Part shown: piece after piece, positions 35,584 to 43,514 of the stretch
Layout of the letters: each line of letters opens with the position of its first letter
Position numbering within the stretch: position 1 is the stretch's first letter
Assembly (NCBI RefSeq): GCF_900108105.1
Contig: NZ_FNUR01000001.1
Coordinates: 248,001 to 312,000 of the forward strand
Length of the DNA stretch: 64,000 nucleotides
Origin: Butyrivibrio sp. Su6
GTDB lineage: Bacteria; Bacillota; Clostridia; Lachnospirales; Lachnospiraceae
Reading direction: 5' to 3'
The notes under the pieces: generated by a model
What the model was told of the DNA's origin: nothing
Database searches by the model: none
Seen by the model: only the letters and a program-made list of their open reading frames with translations
Made by a program: the position numbers and the translations under genes

Positions 35584-36351
35584 ATGAAATTAAAGTATTA
35601 TCTTCGCGGTATCGGAATCGGTGTTATTCTTACTGCGATCATTATGGGATTTGCTCTCGGAGGCAGAAAAGCTACTATAAGTGATGCCCAGGTTATTGAG
35701 AGGGCAAAAGAGCTGGGCATGACTGAAGGCGGAGTGCTTACAGACGGATCAGGAGAGGTGGAGAACAATGGCGCGACACTTTCATCTTCATCCGGTGAAA
35801 CACTGGATGAAGCAGGAAAAGAAATATCTGAAGAAATCGACGAAACAGTCGCTCTTGCAAGTGAATCTATTTCTACTTTGGTTAAAGAAGAGGAAGAAAG
35901 AGAAAATAAGGAGAGCAAAGATACAGCAGCTTCTGGGAAGTCTTCTTCGGAAGCTTCGGCATTAGTATCAAAGGAAAAAGAGGATTCTTCTTCGATGAAT
36001 GCTTCTTCAAAAGAAAATGAAGATTCATCTACAACTGGAAAAAGTGAAACAAAAACCGAAGAGAGCACAGCTACTGCAAGTGCAAATACAAGCGTAAATG
36101 CTTCTTCTGAAGAAACTAACCTGACTGAGGCGGGTTCTATAAATACTGAAACCAAGACCGTTACGATTCCCGGCGGACTTAGTTCTGATGGGGTGGCACA
36201 GGTTTTATATAATGCAGGAGTTATAGATAATGCCTCTTCATTTAACAGATATCTTATTGATCAGGGAAAAGACAGAATTATCAGATCCGGTACAAAAGTA
36301 ATTCCTGCAGGTGCAACATATGCGGAAATTGCTGCTATAATAACGAAATGA
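35584..36351 (+). CDS. Membrane-anchored Ser/Glu-rich protein with MltG-like LysM-type C-terminus
   Basis: The 255-residue protein has an N-terminal membrane helix or signal anchor (about residues 7-27, GIGIGVILTAIIMGFALGG), a low-complexity Ser/Glu/Thr/Lys-rich stretch (about 60-195) and a C-terminal 55-residue domain with VTIPGGLSSDGVAQVLYNAG and GTKVIPAGATYAEIAAIIT. The last part resembles the N-terminal LysM-like domain of the lytic transglycosylase MltG (YceG), but the catalytic domain with its Glu is absent. It is thus probably a wall-associated, non-catalytic protein. It starts 13 bases after the previous gene and is followed by a strong terminator. Confidence 0.65.
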   Translation: MKLKYYLRGIGIGVILTAIIMGFALGGRKATISDAQVIERAKELGMTEGGVLTDGSGEVENNGATLSSSSGETLDEAGKEISEEIDETVALASESISTLVKEEEERENKESKDTAASGKSSSEASALVSKEKEDSSSMNASSKENEDSSTTGKSETKTEESTATASANTSVNASSEETNLTEAGSINTETKTVTIPGGLSSDGVAQVLYNAGVIDNASSFNRYLIDQGKDRIIRSGTKVIPAGATYAEIAAIITK

Positions 36352-36358
36352 TGAGATT

Positions 36359-36391
36359 ATCCTGCTTTTATTTGCAAAAGCAGGATTTTTT
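36359..36391 (+). terminator. Intrinsic terminator at the end of the fla/che locus
   Basis: A perfect 11-bp stem (36359-36369 with 36376-36386) with a 6-base loop is followed by T residues to 36391. It lies 7 bases after the preceding stop codon and separates the flagellar region from rpsB. Confidence 0.92.
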
Positions 36392-36405
36392 ATTGCAAAA
36401 AAGTG

Positions 36406-36434
36406 TTGAATTATGGTTTTGGCTATGATAATAT
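36406..36434 (+). promoter_or_regulatory. Sigma-A promoter for rpsB-tsf
   Basis: TTGAAT at 36406-36411 and TAATAT at 36429-36434 are spaced by 17 bases; an overlapping GATAAT at 36427 gives 15. It lies just after the terminator at 36359-36391 and about 200 bases before rpsB. Confidence 0.6.
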
Positions 36435-36469
36435 GATAGAGCTGTGTGAATGGGGATATTATGCCTAAT

Positions 36470-36610
36470 TGCACAGACTGTCTATTGGCAGTAACAAAAA
36501 TATGCACGTATATTTAATTCCTGATATGGTGTCAGCAGAGTGCTGATCAGATCGGGAGCCGCCTTTCTGATAACGCGCGGATAGGAGTAACGGCCAGGAG
36601 TATACGGAAG
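36470..36610 (+). other. Structured 5' leader of rpsB
   Basis: The long leader of rpsB contains clear hairpins: ACTGTC 36477-36482 with GGCAGT 36487-36492 (TATT loop, one G-T pair) and TCAGCA 36532-36537 with TGCTGA 36541-36546 (GAG loop). The following GC-rich stretch (36550-36600) can also pair. Ribosomal protein leaders often bind their own product to stop translation, so autoregulation by S2 is plausible. No known leader family was recognised. Confidence 0.45.
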
Positions 36611-36635
36611 ATTTTAACCAAATGGAGGTAATAAC

Positions 36636-37385
36636 ATGAGCGTTGTATCAATGAAACAGTTACTTGAAGCAGGTGTTCACTTTGGACATCAGACAAGAAG
36701 ATGGAACCCTAAAATGGCTCCTTACATCTTCACAGAGAGAAACGGAATCCACATCATCGATCTTCAGAAGTCAGTTGTAAAGGTTGATGAGGCTTATAAG
36801 GCTGTATTCGAAATTGCACAGCAGGGTGGAACAATCCTTTTCGTTGGAACAAAGAAGCAGGCACAGGACGCAGTTAAGACTGAGGCTGAGCGTTGCGGAA
36901 TGTACTATGTTAACGAGAGATGGCTTGGTGGTATGCTCACAAACTTCAAGACAATCCAGAGCAGAATCGCTAGAATGAAAGCTATCGAAAAGATGCAGGA
37001 AGATGGAACATTTGATGTTCTTCCTAAGAAGGAAGTTGCTCAGCTTAAGAAAGAGCTCACAAAGCTTCAGGCAAACCTTGGCGGAATCAGAGATATGAAG
37101 AGAATCCCTGATGCTATCTTCGTTGTAGATCCTAAGAAGGAAAGAATCTGCATTCAGGAAGCAGAGTCTCTTGGAATCACACTTATCGGTATCGGTGATA
37201 CAAACTGTGATCCTGAAGAGCTTGACTTCATCATTCCTGGTAACGATGATGCTATCAGAGCCGTTAAGCTTATTGTTGGCAAGATGGCTGATGCTGTTAT
37301 CGAAGCTAATCAGGGCGCAGAGTCTGATGCAGCAGCTAACTATGATGCAGAAGAAGCTGTAGAGTCTGAGGAAGTTACAGAGTAA
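36636..37385 (+). CDS. rpsB: 30S ribosomal protein S2
   Basis: S2 is a structural protein of the small ribosomal subunit. The 249-residue protein has [20 protein letters not shown] at the start and [19 protein letters not shown] and [14 protein letters not shown] further on, all strongly conserved. The C-terminal 25 residues are acidic and variable, as is usual. AAATGGAGG precedes the ATG. rpsB-tsf after a fla/che locus is also the Bacillus arrangement. Confidence 0.99.
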   Translation: MSVVSMKQLLEAGVHFGHQTRRWNPKMAPYIFTERNGIHIIDLQKSVVKVDEAYKAVFEIAQQGGTILFVGTKKQAQDAVKTEAERCGMYYVNERWLGGMLTNFKTIQSRIARMKAIEKMQEDGTFDVLPKKEVAQLKKELTKLQANLGGIRDMKRIPDAIFVVDPKKERICIQEAESLGITLIGIGDTNCDPEELDFIIPGNDDAIRAVKLIVGKMADAVIEANQGAESDAAANYDAEEAVESEEVTE

Positions 37386-37405
37386 TCAGTTTTTTTGAAT
37401 TATAA

Positions 37406-37433
37406 CGCAGTCAATCAATCCTGGTTGGCTGCG
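37406..37433 (+). other. Hairpin between rpsB and tsf
   Basis: CGCAGTCAA (37406-37414) pairs with TTGGCTGCG (37425-37433), nine pairs including one G-T, with a 10-base loop. It lacks a T-run, so it is unlikely to stop transcription completely. It could be a processing site or partial attenuator that sets the rpsB to tsf ratio. Confidence 0.55.
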
Positions 37434-37469
37434 AATTTGAATAAATATAAAATATCGGAGGATAAATGA

Positions 37470-38423
37470 ATGGCTATCACAGCAGCATTAGTTAAAGAGC
37501 TTCGTGAGTCAACTGGCGCAGGCATGATGGAATGCAAGAAGGCTCTTACAGAGACTAACGGAGATATGGACGCAGCAGTAGAATACCTTAGAAAGAACGG
37601 TATCATGAAGGCTGAGAAGAAAGCTAGCAGAATCGCAGCTGAAGGTCTTACAAGAATCGCTGTTAAGGATGACACAACAGCAGCAGTTGTTGAGGTTAAC
37701 TCAGAGACTGACTTCGTTGCTCAGAACGATAAGTTCCAGGCATTTGTTGAGGCTGTTGCAACACAGGCTGTTAATTCAGATTCTAAGGATATGGAATCAT
37801 TCCTTGCTGAGAAATGGAACCTTGATGAGTCTAAGACTGTAAATGATGCTCTTGTTGAGATCACAGCAGTTATCAGCGAGAAGCTCAGCATCAGACGTTT
37901 TGAGAAGGTTGTAGCTTCTAACGGTATCTTAGTTCCTTATGTTCACGGTAATGGTAGAATTTCTGTTATCGTTGAGGCTGAGACAGATGTTGTTAATGAC
38001 GACATCAAAGAGGCTGTTAAGAATGTAGCTATGCAGGTTGCAGCTCTTAGCCCTAAGTATGTTGCTTCTGAAGATGTTTCAGAAGAGTACAGAAACCATG
38101 AGAAGGAAATCCTTCTTGCTCAGGCTATGAAAGAGAACGAGGAGCTTCCAGAAGGAAAGAGAAAGCCTCAGGAGATCATTGAGAAGATGCTTATCGGACG
38201 TCTTAACAAAGAGCTCAAAGAGATCTGCCTTAATGAGCAGGTTTATGTAAGAGCAGAAGACGGAAAGCAGACAGTTGGTCAGTACATCGCACAGGTTGCT
38301 AAGAACAACAACGCTAAGCTTTCTATCAAGAGATTTGTTCGTTTTGAGACAGGTGAAGGAATCGAGAAGAAGAACGAGAACTTCGCTGAAGAAGTTGCAA
38401 AGCAGGCAGCTGGTCTTAACTAA
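37470..38423 (+). CDS. tsf: Translation elongation factor Ts
   Basis: EF-Ts exchanges nucleotide on EF-Tu. The 317-residue protein has the N-terminal UBA-like domain and signature AALVKELRESTGAGMMECKK, then EVNSETDFVAQNDKF, both diagnostic, plus the core domains. The length is a little above the Bacillus protein. GGAGG at 37457-37461 lies 8 bases before the ATG at 37470. A second ATG at 37466 is out of frame and not used. Confidence 0.99.
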   Translation: MAITAALVKELRESTGAGMMECKKALTETNGDMDAAVEYLRKNGIMKAEKKASRIAAEGLTRIAVKDDTTAAVVEVNSETDFVAQNDKFQAFVEAVATQAVNSDSKDMESFLAEKWNLDESKTVNDALVEITAVISEKLSIRRFEKVVASNGILVPYVHGNGRISVIVEAETDVVNDDIKEAVKNVAMQVAALSPKYVASEDVSEEYRNHEKEILLAQAMKENEELPEGKRKPQEIIEKMLIGRLNKELKEICLNEQVYVRAEDGKQTVGQYIAQVAKNNNAKLSIKRFVRFETGEGIEKKNENFAEEVAKQAAGLN

Positions 38424-38447
38424 TCTTTTTATTAAATAAACATTATT

Positions 38448-38493
38448 GAGCTTGGTTTTTATTTCTGTACGGAACAAAAACCAAGCTCTTTTT
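38448..38493 (+). terminator. Intrinsic terminator after tsf
   Basis: A perfect 13-bp stem, GAGCTTGG plus five T residues (38448-38460) with its complement at 38476-38488, is followed by TTTTT to 38493. It ends the rpsB-tsf unit. Confidence 0.92.
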
Positions 38494-38533
38494 GTTGACT
38501 GTTTTTAATGATTTATAGACGTAAATTCGTACT

Positions 38534-38561
38534 TTGATTTTAAGAACAAATGTTTTATACT
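38534..38561 (+). promoter_or_regulatory. Sigma-A promoter for minC-minD-minE
   Basis: TTGATT (38534-38539) and TATACT (38556-38561) are separated by 16 bases, 39 bases upstream of the minC start. The match to consensus is good and it lies between the tsf terminator and minC. Confidence 0.6.
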
Positions 38562-38599
38562 GTATAGGTATGAATTTTTGATAGATTGGTGGTGGAATT

Positions 38600-39355
38600 T
38601 TGAATCAGGCGGTTACAATAAAGGGCACTAAATCAGGAATTATACTGGTTCTGGATAATGAAACGCCATTTGAAGAATTAAAGGTTGAGACTGCAGAAAG
38701 GTTTGAAGAAGCATCTGGCTTTTTAGGTCATAATTCCATGGGGCTTATTGTCAGAGGACGCAGGCTCTCAGAAAAAGAAGAAAAAGAAATAGTTGATATT
38801 ATTACAGAACATTCACAATTAAAAATTGTTTGTGTTATAGATGAAGAATCTGAAGAGGAAAGACTTTTTAAATCTGTTAATACCAAAGATATAGGTCCAT
38901 CTCAAAAAAGTGAAACGGATGAAATGGCGACTCCGGAGCATATAGTTCAGGATTATAATAATAATGCTCTTATCTACAATGGTAATCTTCGTTCCGGGCA
39001 GGATATATCCTGTGAGCAGAGTGTGGTAATACTTGGAGATGTTAAACCCGGCGCAAGCGTCGTATCCTATGGTAGTATTTTTATCTTGGGAGAGCTCAGA
39101 GGAAATGCGTTTGCAGGTGCAGGCGGAGACAGAGGGGCTTTTGTAATGGCGCTTGATCTTAATCCATTGCAGGTCAGGATTGCTGATTCAATTGCTATTT
39201 CACCGGATGCTGAGAAAGGCCCTAAACTAAGGCTTAAAAAGAAAAAACTACTGGCAAGTGCAGAAAACAACGAACCAGAAGTGGCATATATTGAAAACGG
39301 ACATATAGTTAAGTCTTTATATGGCCCCGCTTTTTTAAGACAGCTTAACAAATAA
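38600..39355 (+). CDS. minC: Septum site-determining protein MinC
   Basis: MinC inhibits FtsZ ring formation away from midcell. The 251-residue protein has an N-terminal domain (residues 1-105, TIKGTKSGIILVLDNETPFE) and a C-terminal beta-helix with IYNGNLRSGQDISCEQSVVI, GDVKPGASVVSYGSIFILG and RGNAFAGAGGDRGAFVMAL, the MinC signature. The start is a TTG at 38600 with GGTGGTGG just upstream; no ATG lies before the conserved N-terminus. minD follows after 16 bases. Confidence 0.95.
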   Translation: MNQAVTIKGTKSGIILVLDNETPFEELKVETAERFEEASGFLGHNSMGLIVRGRRLSEKEEKEIVDIITEHSQLKIVCVIDEESEEERLFKSVNTKDIGPSQKSETDEMATPEHIVQDYNNNALIYNGNLRSGQDISCEQSVVILGDVKPGASVVSYGSIFILGELRGNAFAGAGGDRGAFVMALDLNPLQVRIADSIAISPDAEKGPKLRLKKKKLLASAENNEPEVAYIENGHIVKSLYGPAFLRQLNK

Positions 39356-39371
39356 TACTTGGAGGAAAAAT

Positions 39372-40151
39372 ATGGGAGAAGTTATAGTAGTAACATCAGG
39401 CAAGGGTGGTGTTGGTAAGACAACCACTACTGCTAATATTGGTACAGGTTTAGCAAAACTTAATAAAAAGGTTGTTCTTATTGATACAGATATAGGACTT
39501 AGAAACCTTGACGTAGTAATGGGGCTTGAGAACAGGATTGTTTATAATCTTGTAGATGTAATTGAAGGTAATTGTAAGCGTAATCAGGCTCTTATAAGAG
39601 ATAAGAGATATGAGAATCTTTTCCTTTTACCTGCAGCTCAGACTAAGGATAAGACAAGTGTAACTCCTGAGCAGATGAAAAAGCTAACAGAAGAACTTAA
39701 GGAAGAGTTTGATTATGTAATTCTTGATTGTCCTGCTGGAATTGAACAGGGCTTCAAAAACGCTATAGCTGGAGCAGACAGGGCACTTGTTGTTACAACA
39801 CCTGAAGTATCTGCTGTAAGAGATGCGGATAGGATCATCGGTCTTTTAGAGGCTAATGAGATCAAGAAAACACACCTTATTGTTAACAGACTTCGTGCAG
39901 ATATGGTTAAGCGCGGTGATATGATGTCAGCTGAGGATGTTATAGATATTCTTGCTGTTGATCTTATTGGTCAGGTTCCTGATGATGAGAATATCGTTGT
40001 CGCTACTAATAACGGTGAGCCTCTTGTTGGTGATAACTCACTTGCCGGTCAGGCTTACATGAATATCTGCCGTAGAATTGGTGGAGAACAGGTACCATTT
40101 CTTGATTTGGATCCTAAGAAAGGAATTTTTTCTTGGTTTAAGAAAAAGTGA
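39372..40151 (+). CDS. minD: Septum site-determining ATPase MinD
   Basis: MinD is the membrane-cycling ATPase that recruits MinC and responds to MinE. The 259-residue protein has the deviant Walker A TSGKGGVGKTTTTANIG (Lys11 and Lys16), VVLIDTDIGLRNLDVVMGLE, ILDCPAGIEQGF and a C-terminal amphipathic membrane-binding helix GIFSWFKKK. It overlaps a possible early start of minE by a few bases, but the best minE start lies 17 bases after it. Confidence 0.98.
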   Translation: MGEVIVVTSGKGGVGKTTTTANIGTGLAKLNKKVVLIDTDIGLRNLDVVMGLENRIVYNLVDVIEGNCKRNQALIRDKRYENLFLLPAAQTKDKTSVTPEQMKKLTEELKEEFDYVILDCPAGIEQGFKNAIAGADRALVVTTPEVSAVRDADRIIGLLEANEIKKTHLIVNRLRADMVKRGDMMSAEDVIDILAVDLIGQVPDDENIVVATNNGEPLVGDNSLAGQAYMNICRRIGGEQVPFLDLDPKKGIFSWFKKK

Positions 40152-40168
40152 TAGAGGGGGGCAATTTT

Positions 40169-40447
40169 ATGAAGATATCAGATATTTTCAAGAAAAAATC
40201 TTCAAGTGATGTTGCTAAAGATCGCCTTAAACTGGTTCTTGTTTCTGATCGTGCATCATGCTCACCAGAGATTCTTCAAAAAATCAGAAGCGATATCATA
40301 GAGGTTCTTTCAAAATATGCAGAAATTGATATGGATGGAATAGATATCAATATTACAAATGTTGATACTGAAACAAATGATGGTAAAACTGTTCCGGCTT
40401 TATATGCTAATATTCCTATCAAGAATATGTCTCATAATATTAAGTGA
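40169..40447 (+). CDS. minE: Cell division topological specificity factor MinE
   Basis: MinE stimulates MinD and drives Min oscillation. The 92-residue protein has the N-terminal membrane/MinD-binding segment and SSDVAKDRLKLVLVSDRA, the MinE hallmark, then the C-terminal dimer domain. The ATG at 40169 is preceded by GAGGGGGG and was preferred over an in-frame GTG at 40148 inside minD. Presence of a true minE points to an oscillating Min system rather than a DivIVA-only one. Confidence 0.95.
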   Translation: MKISDIFKKKSSSDVAKDRLKLVLVSDRASCSPEILQKIRSDIIEVLSKYAEIDMDGIDINITNVDTETNDGKTVPALYANIPIKNMSHNIK

Positions 40448-40452
40448 TATAA

Positions 40453-40486
40453 GCCCCGGAAAAGACTATTTTCCGGGGTTTGTTAT
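40453..40486 (+). terminator. Intrinsic terminator after minE
   Basis: CCCCGGAAAA (40454-40463) pairs perfectly with TTTTCCGGGG (40469-40478) over a 5-base loop and is followed by TTTGTTATT. The T-run is interrupted by one G but the stem is GC-rich. Confidence 0.82.
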
Positions 40487-40521
40487 TTATGGCAACTACA
40501 TTTGTAAATGGGGATTACAAA

Positions 40522-42876
40522 ATGGATTACTCAAATTATGGCATTAGTTCTGTAAAAGCAAGGGAGCTTTATGCTTCAGGGAAAGGTAATATTCAGGTTG
40601 ACAATACAGCAAAAACAACCTTGGATATCATCAAAGAAAATGTGTTTACATACTTTAACCTGATTTTCTTTATCATGGCTGTTTTGCTGATCTTATCAGG
40701 AGCATTTAATTCTCTTACATTTCTTCCGGTTATTATTTGCAACTCGCTTATAGGAATATTTCAGGAGATAAAAGCCAAAAAGGTTCTTGATAAACTTAAT
40801 GTATTAAATCAGTCTACTGCTGTTGTTATACGTGATGGAGAAGAGGATATCATTCCAATCAATAAGCTTGTTGAAGGAGATTATATAATTCTTACATCCG
40901 GTAGTCAGATATGTGCTGACGCAGTTGTAGTTGAAGGTGAAATATCTGTTAATGAAGCACTATTAACTGGTGAGGCCGACGAGATCAATAAAGTCAAAGA
41001 CTCTGAACTGATGTCTGGAAGTTTTGTTGTTTCGGGTAAATGTATAGCTAGACTTACAAGAGTTGGAGCTGACTCCTACATTTCAAAGCTTATGTTAAAA
41101 GCAAAGAATATGTCTAAAGCTTTGAAATCTGAAATGGTTAAGTCAATTGATTATATAGTTGTGGCGGCAGGTATTCTTATTATTCCAATCGGGATTGCTC
41201 TTTTTTGCCAAAGTGTTTTCGTTCAGGGTAATTCTTTTTCGGAAAGTGTCCCATCAGTTGTTGCTGCGCTTATTGGAATGATACCGGAAGGCCTTTATCT
41301 TTTACTTAGTATTACTCTTGGACTTAGTACTATAAGACTTGCTAAACAAAAAGTAATGCTTCATGATATGCGAAGCATTGAGACATTGGCACGTGTTGAT
41401 ACTGTTTGTGTAGATAAGACAGGAACAATCACTGACAACAGTATGCTTGTAGCAGAAGCGGTTCTTGCGAACAATGAAGAAGATAATGAGCTTTTTGAAG
41501 CGACTTGCAGACTTCTTTCAGAGTATCTTGGGTGTCTGCCCGATGATAATATTACTATGCATGCTCTGGAGGATTATTTTGGATTTACAACAAGCAGAAG
41601 TTGTGTTTCATTTAAGCCTTTTTCTTCCAGGTATAAATATAGCAGTGTAGAATTTGATGATTGCAGGTATGTTCTGGGAGCTCCTGAATTTATACTAGGA
41701 GAGAAAATAACAGATTATCAGGATACTATAGATAAATATACCCAAAAAGGTCTTAGAGTGTTGTGCTTTGCAGAATATGATGGAGATGCAGAAGGCGTTC
41801 TTGATGGAAAATTGTCGCATCCACTTTTTTTTATAACACTTCAAAATCCCATAAGAAACGCGGCCTTTGATACATTTAAGTACTTTGAAAAGCAAGGCGT
41901 TGACGTAAAAGTTATTTCAGGAGATAATCCGGTTACTGTATCTGAAGTTGCTAAAAAAGCAGGTATTAAAAACTACGATAAATATGTTGATGCAAGTACT
42001 TTGAATGATAATGATATTCCATTGGCGGTAAAAGAAAAGACAGTTTTTGGAAGGGTATCACCTGAGCAAAAACAAAAGATAGTAATGGCACTAAAAAAGA
42101 ACGGGCATACAGTTGCTATGACCGGCGATGGCGTTAATGATATTCTTGCCATGAAGGATGCTGATTGTTCCATAGCTATGGCTTCCGGTTCGGAAGCTGC
42201 TGTTCAGGCTGCGCAGGTTGTACTTCTTGATAGTGATTTTTCACATATGCCTAAAATTGTTGCAGAGGGCAGAAGAGATATAAATAACATTGAACGAACT
42301 GCGACGCTGTTTTTGGTGAAAAATATATTTTCATTATTGTTGGCTGTATTTTCAATTATAAATGTTCTTATATATCCATTACAGCCATCGCAGATTACCA
42401 TTGTTAGTCTTGTGAATATTGGAATTCCGGGATTTTTCCTGGCTATGGAGCCAAATAACAAAAGGATTGATGGACATTTTCTTGTTAAAGTCTTGCTAAA
42501 AGCAATGCCTGCAGCACTCACCGATTTTTTTGCAATTGCAGCGCTTGTAGTATTTAGTAATACTTTTGGAGTAGAGCAGACAGATGTTTCTGTTGCAGCA
42601 ACGTTTCTTTTGGCAATAGTTGGATTTATTATTCTTACAAATATTTCATCGCCTTTGAATGCATACAGGCTTAGGGTTATTTTTGGCTGCATGATAGTCT
42701 TTGTTTTGGGAGCAATATTCTTTAATGATCTGTTTTCTATTTCTTATGTATCAAAGCCATGTATAATGCTTTTTGTTCTATTTGCTATTGCAACAGAACC
42801 ATTTATGAGATATCTTACTAAACTGTTTAGATTTATAGAACTTAAATTTCAGATTTATTTTTTGAAAAATTATTAG
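40522..42876 (+). CDS. Cation-translocating P-type ATPase (CtpE/Exp7-like)
   Basis: This 784-residue membrane ATPase moves a cation across the membrane using an aspartyl-phosphate intermediate. Visible are the actuator motif LLTGEADE, the membrane motif IPEGLYLLLSI, phosphorylation site DKTGTIT (Asp298), the nucleotide region and the hinge MTGDGVNDILAMKDADCSIA. PEGL in helix 4 rather than CPC or PGP argues against a heavy-metal pump and fits the CtpE/Exp7 type linked to calcium or other divalent ions in actinobacteria and streptococci. The ATG at 40522 has GGGGA upstream; an ATG at 40489 lies next to the minE terminator and is less likely. Substrate not proven. Confidence 0.88.
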   Translation: MDYSNYGISSVKARELYASGKGNIQVDNTAKTTLDIIKENVFTYFNLIFFIMAVLLILSGAFNSLTFLPVIICNSLIGIFQEIKAKKVLDKLNVLNQSTAVVIRDGEEDIIPINKLVEGDYIILTSGSQICADAVVVEGEISVNEALLTGEADEINKVKDSELMSGSFVVSGKCIARLTRVGADSYISKLMLKAKNMSKALKSEMVKSIDYIVVAAGILIIPIGIALFCQSVFVQGNSFSESVPSVVAALIGMIPEGLYLLLSITLGLSTIRLAKQKVMLHDMRSIETLARVDTVCVDKTGTITDNSMLVAEAVLANNEEDNELFEATCRLLSEYLGCLPDDNITMHALEDYFGFTTSRSCVSFKPFSSRYKYSSVEFDDCRYVLGAPEFILGEKITDYQDTIDKYTQKGLRVLCFAEYDGDAEGVLDGKLSHPLFFITLQNPIRNAAFDTFKYFEKQGVDVKVISGDNPVTVSEVAKKAGIKNYDKYVDASTLNDNDIPLAVKEKTVFGRVSPEQKQKIVMALKKNGHTVAMTGDGVNDILAMKDADCSIAMASGSEAAVQAAQVVLLDSDFSHMPKIVAEGRRDINNIERTATLFLVKNIFSLLLAVFSIINVLIYPLQPSQITIVSLVNIGIPGFFLAMEPNNKRIDGHFLVKVLLKAMPAALTDFFAIAALVVFSNTFGVEQTDVSVAATFLLAIVGFIILTNISSPLNAYRLRVIFGCMIVFVLGAIFFNDLFSISYVSKPCIMLFVLFAIATEPFMRYLTKLFRFIELKFQIYFLKNY

Positions 42877-42901
42877 TATTTTTCGAATAATAATGTATAA
42901 T
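42873..42901 (+). promoter_or_regulatory. Candidate promoter for the MarR-type regulator
   Basis: TTAGTA (42873-42878), overlapping the stop codon of the ATPase gene, and a perfect TATAAT (42896-42901) are spaced by 17 bases, 34 bases upstream of the regulator start. The -35 is weak. Confidence 0.5.
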
Positions 42902-42934
42902 TAAATAGCATAAAATTATATTTAGGAGTTAGTT

Positions 42935-43378
42935 ATGGTAGATAACGAAGAAAAATATGAATCATTAAAACTTGGAAATCAGCTTTGCTTTCCTTTATAT
43001 GCTTGCTCAAAGGAGATAATCAGAAGGTATAAGCCTTATCTTGACAGGATTGATCTTACATATACTCAGTATATTACTATGATGGTCATGTGGGAGAAAA
43101 AAACTGTTAATGTAAAGACCTTAGGTGAGTGCCTTTATCTTGATTCCGGTACTCTTACTCCGGTACTAAAAAAACTTGAGTCAAAGGGTTATATTACAAG
43201 AGAAAGATCCAGTGAAGATGAGAGAAACCTCGTTGTTTCTATAACTACAGAAGGTGAAAAACTTAGGGATGAAGCTATCAGTATTCCTTCATCTATTGGT
43301 TCATGTGTCAAATTGTCTGAAGATGAGGCCAAAATTTTGTATAATCTTTTGTACAAGATTATTGGAAATGTGCGCTAA
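42935..43378 (+). CDS. MarR family regulator, OhrR type (peroxide-sensing)
   Basis: The 147-residue protein is a winged helix-turn-helix repressor. LGNQLCFPLYACSKEIIRRY, with Cys18, matches the N-terminal sensing segment of OhrR, and YLDSGTLTPVLKKLESKGYI plus RSSEDERNL form the recognition helix and wing. OhrR proteins release DNA when this cysteine is oxidised by organic hydroperoxides. The tyrosines that assist (Tyr22, Tyr31, Tyr35 region) appear present. No ohr peroxidase gene is adjacent, so its target is unknown. TTTAGGAG lies 8 bases before the ATG. Confidence 0.88.
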   Translation: MVDNEEKYESLKLGNQLCFPLYACSKEIIRRYKPYLDRIDLTYTQYITMMVMWEKKTVNVKTLGECLYLDSGTLTPVLKKLESKGYITRERSSEDERNLVVSITTEGEKLRDEAISIPSSIGSCVKLSEDEAKILYNLLYKIIGNVR

Positions 43379-43427
43379 TCTTTATTGATTTTTTTGGCGG
43401 ATAGAAATATAATAAATTTCGGCTTTG

Positions 43428-43503
43428 TGTGCGGTTTTGTTAGACTTTTGTATCAGTTTGTGTACAAAAGTCAAAAAATTAACGAAAGCGCACATTATTT
43501 TTT
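43428..43503 (+). promoter_or_regulatory. Long hairpin with T-tract just before the Ech operon start (terminator or attenuator)
   Basis: TGTGCG 43428-43433 pairs with CGCACA 43489-43494; after a G-G mismatch TTTTGTTA 43435-43442 pairs with TAACGAAA 43480-43487; after a 7-base bulge GACTTTTGTA 43443-43452 pairs perfectly with TACAAAAGTC 43463-43472 over a 10-base loop. TTATTTTTT follows at 43495-43503 and then at once GGAGG, the ribosome site of the next gene. It has the form of an intrinsic terminator, yet no promoter fits between it and the ATG at 43515. Confidence 0.7.
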
Positions 43504-43514
43504 GGAGGTTTTTT

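Noticed and set aside
43428-43503. NiCo-type riboswitch before the hydrogenase operon
   Set aside because: The element is one long hairpin with a bulge, not the four-way junction with conserved G-rich modules of that class.
43425-43514. Longer N-terminus of the CsoR-like sensor starting at 43425
   Set aside because: It would translate the hairpin region into an unrelated Cys-rich peptide and has no ribosome site, while the ATG at 43515 has GGAGG at the right distance.
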